NCBI RefSeq assembly: GCF_001426905.1
Contig: NZ_LMFQ01000008.1
Coordinates: 304-64,303 of the forward strand
Source: Caulobacter sp. Root1455
Lineage (GTDB): Bacteria; Pseudomonadota; Alphaproteobacteria; Caulobacterales; Caulobacteraceae
Length of the DNA: 64,000 bases
Direction of reading: 5' to 3'
The position numbers were made by a program, and so were the translations under genes. The notes beneath the pieces were generated by a model. That model saw only the letters and a list, made by a program, of their open reading frames with translations, was not told the origin of the DNA and did no database searches. Shown here in pieces: positions 41,319 through 50,258 of the stretch. Position 1 is the stretch's first letter. Every line of letters begins with the position of its first letter.

Positions 41319-42287
41319 ATGCAAAGACGACAGTTCCTGACCGCCGCGGCGGGCCTGGGGGCCCTCACCGCCGCCGCCGCGAGGGCCGAGGGCGCCTTGC
41401 CCCGCGCCGAGGACGACATCAGGGCCGCGCGGGCCTGGAACGCCGACCGCCGCCATCTGCCCACCAAGTTCGGCGACATCGCCTATGTCGAGCGCGGAGC
41501 CGGTGCGGTCGCCCTGTTCCTGCACGGCTTTCCGCTCAACGGCTTCCAGTGGCGCGGCGCCTTCGACCGGCTGTCGCGCGACCGGCGCTGCATCGCCCCG
41601 GATTCCATGGGCCTGGGCTTCACCCGCGTGGCCGCCGGCCAGGGCGTCGCCCCGTCCGACCAGGCCGACATGCTGGCGGCGTTCCTCGACGCCCTGGGCG
41701 TCGCCTCGGTCGACCTGGTCGCCAATGACAGCGGCGGGGCGGTGGCCCAGATCTTCGTCACCCGCTTTCCGGATCGGGTCCGCACCCTGCTGCTGACCAA
41801 TTGCGACGTCGAGCCCGACAGCCCGCCGCCCGCCCTGCAGCCGGTCCTGGCCCTGGCCCGCGCGGGAACCTATCCGGACGAATGGCTGGTCCCCTGGTTC
41901 AACGACCCTGGAGCGGCCCGCTCGCCGAAGGGGCTCGGCGGCCTGTGCTTCTCCGACCCCAGCCAGCCCACCGACGCGGCGATCGCGATGTATTTGGGTC
42001 CGCTGGTCGCCAGCCCGGCCAGCAAGGCCCTGGTCAACGCCTACACCCTGGGCCTGGACCCCAATCCCCTGGCCGGGATCGAGGCGGCCCTGCGCCGGTG
42101 CGAGGTTCCGACCCGCATCGTCTGGGGCATGGCCGACGACATCTTCGCCAAGGAAAGTCCGGACTATCTGGACCGCGTGCTGCCGAACGCGAAGGGCGTG
42201 CGCCGGCTGCCGACCGCCAAGCTGTTCTGGCCCGAGGAGTATCCGGACGTCGTCGCCGAGGAGGCGCGGAAGCTTTGGGGCGTGTGA
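41319..42287 (+). CDS. Tat-exported alpha/beta hydrolase with Asp-type nucleophile elbow
   Basis: A 322-residue protein. MQRRQFLTAAAGLGALTAAAARA is a clear Tat signal. The alpha/beta fold has the oxyanion segment FLHGFPLNGFQW. The nucleophile elbow reads LVANDSGGAVAQ, where Asp takes the place of the usual Ser of GxSxG, as in haloalkane dehalogenases and epoxide hydrolases. The acid region is RIVWGMADDIF. The expected catalytic His (HFxxEE) reads LFWPEE, so the His seems replaced by Leu. It is divergent from the MmyB-like regulator. Substrate unknown, and catalysis is uncertain. Confidence 0.82.
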   Translation: MQRRQFLTAAAGLGALTAAAARAEGALPRAEDDIRAARAWNADRRHLPTKFGDIAYVERGAGAVALFLHGFPLNGFQWRGAFDRLSRDRRCIAPDSMGLGFTRVAAGQGVAPSDQADMLAAFLDALGVASVDLVANDSGGAVAQIFVTRFPDRVRTLLLTNCDVEPDSPPPALQPVLALARAGTYPDEWLVPWFNDPGAARSPKGLGGLCFSDPSQPTDAAIAMYLGPLVASPASKALVNAYTLGLDPNPLAGIEAALRRCEVPTRIVWGMADDIFAKESPDYLDRVLPNAKGVRRLPTAKLFWPEEYPDVVAEEARKLWGV

Positions 42288-42306
42288 AGGCGGTCGCCGG
42301 ATATGG

Positions 42307-42340
42307 AAACGGCCGCTCCCTTTAGGGAAGCGGCCGTTTT
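42307..42340. terminator. Bidirectional terminator between hydrolase gene and tRNA-Ala
   Basis: AAACGGCCGCTTCCC-type arms (42307-42321 and 42326-42340) pair around TTTA. T runs flank it on both strands, so it can end the plus-strand hydrolase message and the reverse-strand tRNA transcript. Confidence 0.85.
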
Positions 42341-42415
42341 GGTGGAGCTAAGCGGAGTCGAACCGCTGACCTCTTGAATGCCATTCAAGCGCTCTACCAG
42401 CTGAGCTATAGCCCC
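42340..42415 (-). tRNA. tRNA-Ala (anticodon GGC)
   Basis: A full 76-nt cloverleaf on the reverse strand. Acceptor GGGGCTA pairs with TAGCTCC, including the G3-U70 pair that marks alanine tRNAs. The D arm is GCTC-AGCTGGTA-GAGC. The anticodon stem CTTGA/TCAAG encloses ATGGCAT, giving anticodon GGC. The T arm contains GGTTCGACTCC. CCA is encoded at the 3' end. Confidence 0.97.
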
Positions 42416-42505
42416 AAGGTTCGAAGATCTCCGGCGGGAAATCCAAGAATTCCTGAGTGTCTTCGGCGGTTCCCGGTGGGTGGCCCCCGAAGAGGCGCGG
42501 AACCT

Positions 42506-42549
42506 ATGCCGGGAGGATTTTTGGATCAACCCTCCCGGCATACTTTTTT
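42506..42549 (+). terminator. Orphan intrinsic terminator facing right
   Basis: ATGCCGGGAGG (42506-42516) and CCTCCCGGCAT (42531-42541) pair around 14 bases and are followed by TTTTTT (42544-42549) on the plus strand. No plus-strand gene ends nearby except through the earlier terminator at 42307. A second hairpin, with TCTTCGG/CCGAAGA arms, lies before it at about 42459-42492. Confidence 0.6.
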
Positions 42550-42603
42550 CGGAAAATTTTTCGGACCGTTGTTCGATCAATTTTCCGGCGGGTGCGGATG
42601 ACG

Positions 42604-43071
42604 TCAGTCGTCGTCGTCCGCGCCCGGCAAGCCCTCGATTTCGTCTTCCAGGACGTCCTCGTCGTCTTCGTCCTCGAGGAACGGAACGTCGTCGGCTTCG
42701 TCCTCGGCGAGATCCTCGTCTTCCGAGAAGTCGACGCCCAGGTCGTCGGCGGCCGGGGCCGGGGCGACGGTCGGGTCGGTGTCGTCGTCTTCGGCCTCGA
42801 CGACTTCCTCGGCGGCCGCGTCGATTTCCGGGGTCTCATCGACCTCGTCCTCGTAGCCATCCTCCTCCTTGGGAGCGGGGGCGGGCTTCTCGTCCTCGGC
42901 GTCGTAATCCGGCGTCACGGCGCGAGCCCGGACGCGGCGCGACTTCAGCGCCTCTTCAGGATCGAACGACTCGCCGCACTTGGGACAAACGGCCGGGCGG
43001 CGGCCCAGGTCGTAAAATTTCGATTGGCAGTTGGGGCAAATTTGTTTTGCGCCCAGTTCGGGATTGGCCAA
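42604..43071 (-). CDS. TIGR02300/FYDLN-acid domain protein
   Basis: The product of about 155 residues starts LANPELGAKQICPNCQSKFYDLGRRP, the FYDLN-acid signature, with a CxxC...CxxC zinc-ribbon-like pair (CPNC, CPKC). It continues into a very acidic, repetitive Glu/Asp tail from about residue 55. The family is restricted mainly to Alphaproteobacteria and its function is unknown. I chose the TTG at 43071 because family members start there and AAGGG lies nine bases upstream; a GTG at 43113 is possible. It is divergent from aroA. Confidence 0.85.
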   Translation of the reverse strand: MANPELGAKQICPNCQSKFYDLGRRPAVCPKCGESFDPEEALKSRRVRARAVTPDYDAEDEKPAPAPKEEDGYEDEVDETPEIDAAAEEVVEAEDDDTDPTVAPAPAADDLGVDFSEDEDLAEDEADDVPFLEDEDDEDVLEDEIEGLPGADDDD

Positions 43072-43186
43072 GTTGGCGACCCTTTGATCCAGATGGGGAA
43101 AGCGGCCGGTCACTTGCCATGGCCGAGGGCCGCTGTCAAAAGCAAACCCCTCGCGAAAAGCTCATGATACGGAGGCCGGTGGCGGC

Positions 43187-44509
43187 ATGACGGCGGCTGG
43201 ATTGAAGAGCACCCCCGGTGGGCCCCTCCGTGGAACGGTTCGCGCGCCCGGCGACAAGTCGATTTCGCACCGGTCGATGATCCTCGGCGCCCTGGCCTCG
43301 GGGACCACCACGGTGGAAGGCCTGCTCGAGGGCGCCGATGTTCTGGCGACCGCCCAGGCCATGCGGTCGTTCGGCGCGCGGGTCGAACAGGAAGGCGGCG
43401 GCCGCTGGCGGATCGAGGGCCAGGGCGGCTTCGTCGAACCCTTGGACGTGGTCGACTGCGGCAACGCCGGCACCGGCGTGCGGCTGATCATGGGCGCGGC
43501 GGCGGGTTTCCCGCTGTGCGCCACCTTCACCGGCGACAATTCCCTGCGCGGCCGTCCGATGAGCCGGGTCCTGGACCCGCTGGCCAGGATGGGCGCCACC
43601 TGGCTGGGCCGCGACAAGGGCCGCCTGCCGCTGACCCTGAAGGGCGGCAACCTGCGTGGCCTGTCCTACAAGCTGCCGATGGCCTCGGCCCAGGTGAAGT
43701 CGGCCGTGCTGCTGGCCGGTCTGCACGCCGAGGGCGGGGTCGAGGTGATCGAGCCGGAAGCCACCCGCGACCACACCGAGCGCATGCTGCGGGCCTTCGG
43801 GGCCGAGGTGATCGTGGAAGACAAGGGCGGCGTGCGGCATATCCGCCTGCCGGCCGGCCAGAAGCTGACCGGAACCCACGTGGCCGTGCCGGGCGATCCG
43901 TCGTCGGCGGCCTTCCCGCTGGTGGCCGGCCTGATCGTCCCCGGTTCGGAAGTGACGGTCGAGGGGGTGATGCTCAACGAACTGCGCACGGGGCTGTTCA
44001 CCACCCTGCGGGAGATGGGCGCGGACCTGGTCATCTCGAACGTGCGCGAGAGCAGCGGCGAGCAGGTCGGCGACATCACCGCCCGCTACTCGCCCGACAT
44101 GAAGGGCGTCCTCGTGCCGCCCGAGCGCGCGCCGGCGATGATCGACGAATATCCGATCCTGGCGGTGGCCGCGGCCTTCGCGACGGGCGAGACGATCATG
44201 CGCGGCGTCGGCGAGATGCGCGTCAAGGAAAGCGACCGCATCGCCCTGACCGCCGCTGGCCTGGAGGCCTGCGGCGTCGATGTCGAGGAAGAGCCCGAGG
44301 GCTTCATCGTCCGAGGAACGGGCCAGGCGCCGCGCGGCGGGACCATGGTCGAGACCCATGGCGACCACCGGATCGCCATGAGCCACCTGGTCCTCGGCAT
44401 GGCCGCCCAGGCGCCGGTGTCGATCGACGAGCCCGGCATGATCGCCACCAGCTTCCCCGGCTTCGCCGACATGATGCGCGGGCTGGGCGGGACGATCGAG
44501 GAAGCCTGA
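43187..44509 (+). CDS. aroA: 3-phosphoshikimate 1-carboxyvinyltransferase (EPSP synthase)
   Basis: A 440-residue EPSP synthase, sixth step of the shikimate pathway (shikimate-3-phosphate plus PEP). [51 protein letters not shown] and [14 protein letters not shown] are family motifs. The sequence resembles the class II, Agrobacterium CP4-like branch, yet has Gly rather than the CP4 Ala in the NAxTG loop. GGAGG lies 11 bases before the ATG. cmk follows after two bases. Confidence 0.96.
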   Translation: MTAAGLKSTPGGPLRGTVRAPGDKSISHRSMILGALASGTTTVEGLLEGADVLATAQAMRSFGARVEQEGGGRWRIEGQGGFVEPLDVVDCGNAGTGVRLIMGAAAGFPLCATFTGDNSLRGRPMSRVLDPLARMGATWLGRDKGRLPLTLKGGNLRGLSYKLPMASAQVKSAVLLAGLHAEGGVEVIEPEATRDHTERMLRAFGAEVIVEDKGGVRHIRLPAGQKLTGTHVAVPGDPSSAAFPLVAGLIVPGSEVTVEGVMLNELRTGLFTTLREMGADLVISNVRESSGEQVGDITARYSPDMKGVLVPPERAPAMIDEYPILAVAAAFATGETIMRGVGEMRVKESDRIALTAAGLEACGVDVEEEPEGFIVRGTGQAPRGGTMVETHGDHRIAMSHLVLGMAAQAPVSIDEPGMIATSFPGFADMMRGLGGTIEEA

Positions 44510-44511
44510 CC

Positions 44512-45177
44512 ATGGCCCCCAAGAATGCGGCCTTCGTCATCGCCGTCGACGGTCCCGCCGCCTCGGGCAAGGGCACGGTCGCCAGCCGGCTGGCCAAGCT
44601 CTACGGCTACCCGATGCTGGACACCGGCCTGCTCTATCGAGCCGTCGGCATGCGCCTGCTGAACGCCGACGGCGACCTGGACGACGCGATCGCCGCCGAA
44701 GCCGCCGCGCGGGGCCTGGAGCTGGCCGAGCTGGAGATGCCGGAAGTCCGCACCCGGCAGGCCGGCGAGGCCGCCAGCCGGGTGGCCGTGCATCCGGGCG
44801 TCCGCGCGGCCCTGTTCGACCTGCAGCGCGACTTCGCCCTGCGCGAGCCGGGGAGCGTGATCGACGGGCGCGACATCGGCACGGTCATCGCCCCCGAGGC
44901 GCCGGCCAAGCTGTTCGTCACCGCCAGCCCCGAGGTCCGCGCCGACCGGCGCTGGAAGCAGCTGGTCGGCCAGGGCGAGGCCGTGACCTTCGACGAGATC
45001 CTGGCCGACATCCGCAAACGTGACGAGCGCGACGGCGGCCGGGCCAGCGCGCCGATGACCCAAGCTCCCGACGCCGTCTTGCTTGATACGTCGGAAATGA
45101 CTATAGAGCAGGCCTTCGATGCGGCCCGCCGCATCGTCGAGACGGCGCGCGCCCGGTGGGGAAACCCCAAGGGCTAA
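44512..45177 (+). CDS. cmk: Cytidylate kinase
   Basis: The 221-residue enzyme phosphorylates CMP/dCMP. The P-loop is VDGPAASGKGT; LDTGLLYRAVG and VIDGRDIGTVIAPEA are CMP-kinase motifs, and the C-terminal lid has RRWKQL. The gene lies between aroA and rpsA, a conserved order in many Proteobacteria, and is probably cotranscribed with aroA. About 130 bp separate it from rpsA. Confidence 0.96.
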   Translation: MAPKNAAFVIAVDGPAASGKGTVASRLAKLYGYPMLDTGLLYRAVGMRLLNADGDLDDAIAAEAAARGLELAELEMPEVRTRQAGEAASRVAVHPGVRAALFDLQRDFALREPGSVIDGRDIGTVIAPEAPAKLFVTASPEVRADRRWKQLVGQGEAVTFDEILADIRKRDERDGGRASAPMTQAPDAVLLDTSEMTIEQAFDAARRIVETARARWGNPKG

Positions 45178-45308
45178 TCCACCGCCCGCCTCGCCGCCGC
45201 TCAGGACGCGACGGATCCGCATCAAAATCACCCAACCCGGAATCCCGAGAACCGTCATTCGACGGCGCTCATCGCAGGGCTTCCCTCAACACGAGACTAA
45301 ACATCAGC

Positions 45309-47018
<1,710 letters not shown>

Positions 47019-47045
47019 GGCTTCGCCTCATCGCGAGCAAAAGAG

Positions 47046-47079
47046 CGGCGGCCGGAGCGATCCGGCCGCCGTTTTCTTT
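47046..47079 (+). terminator. Intrinsic terminator after rpsA
   Basis: CGGCGGCCGGA and TCCGGCCGCCG pair fully around GCGA, followed by TTTTCTTT. Confidence 0.92.
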
Positions 47080-47221
47080 GGGTCCGCCGTTAACCCAATG
47101 GGTCGTAAACCCGACTCGGATATCAAGCTTTCCCCTTGAAGACTCAGGCTTGCTTGGGCAAAGGTCGCACGCGCGCCGGGTCCTGCCTCCCCAGGGCCGC
47201 TTTGCCGCGTCGGGGATATCG

Positions 47222-47506
47222 ATGATCAAGTCCGAACTCATCGCCAGGCTCGCGAACGAAAATCCGCACCTGACCCAGAAGGACGTCGAACGCGTTGTCG
47301 GCGTCATTCTTGAACGCATGATCGGTGCGCTCGAGGAGGGCGGCCGCGTGGAGCTCCGCGGCTTCGGCGCCCTGTCCGTGCGCTCGCGCCCGGCCCGCGC
47401 CGGTCGCAACCCTCGCACCGGCGAGACCGTCGACGTGCGCGCCAAGCACGTGCCGTTCTTCAAGAGCGGCAAGGAACTGCGCGGACGCCTGAACGCCGAC
47501 GAATAG
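47222..47506 (+). CDS. ihfB: Integration host factor subunit beta
   Basis: A 94-residue DNA-bending protein. [17 protein letters not shown] and [15 protein letters not shown] are the family ends of the body, with the beta-arm [13 protein letters not shown] carrying the intercalating Pro. With IHF-alpha it bends DNA for replication, recombination and promoter control. Its position after rpsA is conserved in Proteobacteria. It has its own upstream region after the rpsA terminator. Confidence 0.96.
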   Translation: MIKSELIARLANENPHLTQKDVERVVGVILERMIGALEEGGRVELRGFGALSVRSRPARAGRNPRTGETVDVRAKHVPFFKSGKELRGRLNADE

Positions 47507-47613
47507 GGCCGTCTCCAGACGCTCGACTCCCTCTGATTCTCGCCCCCTCCGAGCCTTGACCCAGGGGCGCGAACGCGTTCAGCCTTTCCGACCTTGATCG
47601 GAAGAGGTCCCGC

Positions 47614-48072
47614 ATGAGCATCATCCAGGAATTCCGCGAGTTCATCGCGCGCGGCAACGTCATCGACCTGGCCGTCGGCGTGATCATCGGCGCGGCGTTC
47701 AACTCGATCGTCAAGAGCCTGGTCGACCAGGTGGTCATGCCGCCGATCGGCTTGGCCATGGGCGGGCTGGACTTCTCCAAGATGGAATGGGTGCTCAAGC
47801 CCGAGGACCCGGCGACGACGGCGGTCGAGAAGGTCGCCGTGCAGTACGGCGCCTTCATCAACACCGTGATCCAGTTCCTGATCGTGGCGGTGGTGGTGTT
47901 CCTGCTGGTCAAGCTGGTCAACCAGCTCCGCCGCGCCGAGGCCGCCGAACCCGCGCCGGAAGCCCCGGCGGCCCCGACGCCCGAGGAAAGGCTGCTGACC
48001 GAGATCCGCGACCTGCTGGCCAGGCCGGCGGCGTCGGCCAAAGTCCCGGCTAGGCCGAAGCCCAAGGCCTGA
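47614..48072 (+). CDS. mscL: Large-conductance mechanosensitive channel
   Basis: The 152-residue product begins MSIIQEFREFIARGNVIDLAVGVIIGAAF, the MscL N-terminal helix and TM1. A second membrane segment is seen in YGAFINTVIQFLIVAVVVFLLVK (given as a motif of TM2). A cytoplasmic tail rich in Pro/Ala/Glu follows, with EERLLTEIRDLL near its end. It opens under membrane tension to release solutes during osmotic downshock. Confidence 0.95.
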   Translation: MSIIQEFREFIARGNVIDLAVGVIIGAAFNSIVKSLVDQVVMPPIGLAMGGLDFSKMEWVLKPEDPATTAVEKVAVQYGAFINTVIQFLIVAVVVFLLVKLVNQLRRAEAAEPAPEAPAAPTPEERLLTEIRDLLARPAASAKVPARPKPKA

Positions 48073-48079
48073 CGCCACA

Positions 48080-48192
48080 GCTCCTCCGCCTGTGGGGGAG
48101 GTGTCGGCGAAGCCGACGGAGGGGGGAGTGATCGGCCGGTTCGGCCCAATCCCCCCACCGGCCTTCGGCCGCCTCCCCCACGGGGGGAGGGC
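48080..48192. repeat. Palindromic intergenic element, family 1, copy 4
   Basis: CTCCTCCGCCTGTGGGGGAGGTGTCGGCGAAGCCGACGG on the left, and CCGGCCTTCGGCCGCCTCCCCCACGGGGGGAGG on the right. It lies between the convergent mscL and amine oxidase genes. Confidence 0.85.
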
Positions 48193-49422
48193 CTAGAGCA
48201 GCGCCGCCAGCACCTCGCTCGCCGCCCGCTCGCCCGTCTCCCAGGCGCCGTGGGCGGTCGAGAAGGCGTGCGGCGAGCAGGCCTCGCCGGCGAAGAACAA
48301 TCGCCCGTCGACCGGCGCGGCCAAGACGGCGCGTTCGCCGGCCCGGCCGGGCAGGGCGTGGGAATAGGAGCCCCGCGCCCAGGGATCGGCCGCCCAGGCG
48401 GTCTGGGCCAGCACCGAGACCCGCCGCCGGAGCCCCGTCCCGTAGATCCCGACCAGCTCGTCGATCGCGAACGCCGCCGACCCGCCGGGACCTTCGGCCT
48501 CGAGGGCGCGGGCGTGGGCGCCGCCGAAGAACGCCTCGATGACCGGGCGGCCCAGGGGGCGCAGGTGATAGGCCCCCGTCGCCGTCCGCCCTGGCGCTCC
48601 GTAGACCATCGACTCCGCCGCGAAGGCGTCCGGTTCCTCGAGCTTCAGGAACACCTTGTCGGCCAGGCCGAGCGGCAGGCCCTCGGCGGCGGCCAGCTTG
48701 TCGGGCAGCTCGGGCAGGATCCGCAAGCCCCCGGCGGCCAGGACGGCGGTGGGGACGCAGACGATGGCCGCCCGGGCCCGGACCACGCCCTTGGGCGTCT
48801 CCAGGCTCAGCAGAGCCCCGTCATGGCGCAGCACCGACACCGGGCAGTTGTCGATGATCCGCGCGCCGCGCGGCGCCAGTCCGGCGATCCCCGCGCCATA
48901 GCCCTCGGCGACCCGCCAGTTGAGCTCGCTGTCGTCATAGGCGGCGTAGTCCTTGACCGAGACCTGGTCGAACTCCGCGCCGTTGTAATAGGCGCTGAAG
49001 GCGTTCAGCAGCGGGGTCCAGCGGTCGCCGAGCTCCAGCAGGTCCGAGGCGGGTCGGTCCCCCGCCTCGCCGGCCGCCGTCTCGATCCGCTCGTCGAACG
49101 CCGCGAAGGCTTCGCCATAGGCCTGACGCTCGGCGGCGCTGAAATTGGCGGTGGCGCCGGGATTGGCCCAGGGCGGCGGGGTCTTGTCGATCGTCAGGCC
49201 CAGGGCGGCGATTTTCTCGACCAGCGGGTTGCGGTCGGCCGAGTGCAGCCACTCGCACCCCAGGTCCAGCGGCAGGCCGTCCAGCGATACGGTGTGGGCC
49301 CGGCCGCCGATCCGGCCCTGGGCCTCCAGCACCACGACGCGCAGCGGCGCGGCCGCCAGGACCGAGACGGCGGCCAGGCCGGCGGCCCCGGCCCCGATGA
49401 CGGCGACGTCGACCTCTGTCAT
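48193..49422 (-). CDS. FAD-dependent amine oxidase-like protein
   Basis: A 409-residue flavoprotein. VAVIGAGAAGLAAVSVL is the FAD Rossmann motif, LEAQGRIGGRAHT the GG motif, and LFFAGEACSPHAFSTAHGAWETGERAA the C-terminal FAD-binding end typical of monoamine/polyamine oxidases. Substrate unknown. It is the last gene of a reverse-strand group with the LOG-type and M16 peptidase genes, ten bases from the former. Confidence 0.87.
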   Translation of the reverse strand: MTEVDVAVIGAGAAGLAAVSVLAAAPLRVVVLEAQGRIGGRAHTVSLDGLPLDLGCEWLHSADRNPLVEKIAALGLTIDKTPPPWANPGATANFSAAERQAYGEAFAAFDERIETAAGEAGDRPASDLLELGDRWTPLLNAFSAYYNGAEFDQVSVKDYAAYDDSELNWRVAEGYGAGIAGLAPRGARIIDNCPVSVLRHDGALLSLETPKGVVRARAAIVCVPTAVLAAGGLRILPELPDKLAAAEGLPLGLADKVFLKLEEPDAFAAESMVYGAPGRTATGAYHLRPLGRPVIEAFFGGAHARALEAEGPGGSAAFAIDELVGIYGTGLRRRVSVLAQTAWAADPWARGSYSHALPGRAGERAVLAAPVDGRLFFAGEACSPHAFSTAHGAWETGERAASEVLAALL

Positions 49423-49432
49423 GGGGCGGGGG

Positions 49433-50254
49433 TCACGGGATGGGCGGCTCCGTGGGCGGGACCTGATCGCGCGCCAGCTCGATCGACTCGCCGGGCTTCA
49501 GACCGCAGGCCAGCAGGTTGGACCACACCGCCTCGGCGCTTTCGGCGAAGCGGAAGAGCTCCAGGTCGTCGGCGTTGATCATGCCGTGCTCAACCAGGCT
49601 GTCGAAATTGACCACCGAGCGCCAATAGGTCTCGTCGAACAGCACGATGGGAATGCGCGCCGCCTTGTCGGTCTGGCGCAGGGTCAGGATTTCGAACAGC
49701 TCGTCGAAGGTGCCGAAGCCGCCGGGGAACACCACCAGGGCGTTGGCCCGCATCGCCAGGTGCATCTTGCGCATGGCGAAGTAGTGGAAGCGGAACGACA
49801 GGTCCGGCGTGGTGTAGCGGTTGGGCTTCTGTTCGTGCGGCAGGGTGATGTTGAAGCCGACCGAGGGAGCGCCGGCCTCCCAGGCCCCGCGGTTGGCCGC
49901 CTCCATCACCCCCGGCCCGCCGCCGGTGGCGATGACGTTGTCGCGGACCCCCTCCGTGGCGTGGACGGCCCCGCCGCGCTCGGAGGCGATGACGCCGAAG
50001 CGCCGGGCCTCCGCATACCAGTGGGCCTGACGCCCGGGGCCGTCCTCGCGGACCCGGGCGCTGCCGAACACCACGATGGTCGAGCGCACGCCCCAGGCCC
50101 GCAGAGCCTCGTCGGCCTTGGCGAACTCCAGCAGGAACCGCACGCCCCGCATCGAGTCGCCCAGCAGGAAGTCCTGGTCCAGCGCCGCCAGGCGATAGGA
50201 GGGCGAGGCGAGCTGGGCCTGGCTATGAAGATCGGCCTGGCGGTCGTCGGTCAC
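49433..50254 (-). CDS. LOG family (TIGR00730-like) protein
   Basis: The 273-residue product has the Rossmann-type LOG motifs: STIVVFGSARV, GGGPGVMEAANRGA and PGGFGTFDELFE. LOG enzymes hydrolyse nucleoside 5'-monophosphates such as cytokinin precursors, AMP or IMP. The true bacterial role is often unclear, and the extra N-terminal 50 residues are typical of the longer bacterial group. It is four bases from the M16 peptidase gene, so the two are surely cotranscribed. Confidence 0.88.
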   Translation of the reverse strand: MTDDRQADLHSQAQLASPSYRLAALDQDFLLGDSMRGVRFLLEFAKADEALRAWGVRSTIVVFGSARVREDGPGRQAHWYAEARRFGVIASERGGAVHATEGVRDNVIATGGGPGVMEAANRGAWEAGAPSVGFNITLPHEQKPNRYTTPDLSFRFHYFAMRKMHLAMRANALVVFPGGFGTFDELFEILTLRQTDKAARIPIVLFDETYWRSVVNFDSLVEHGMINADDLELFRFAESAEAVWSNLLACGLKPGESIELARDQVPPTEPPIP

Positions 50255-50258
50255 GCGT

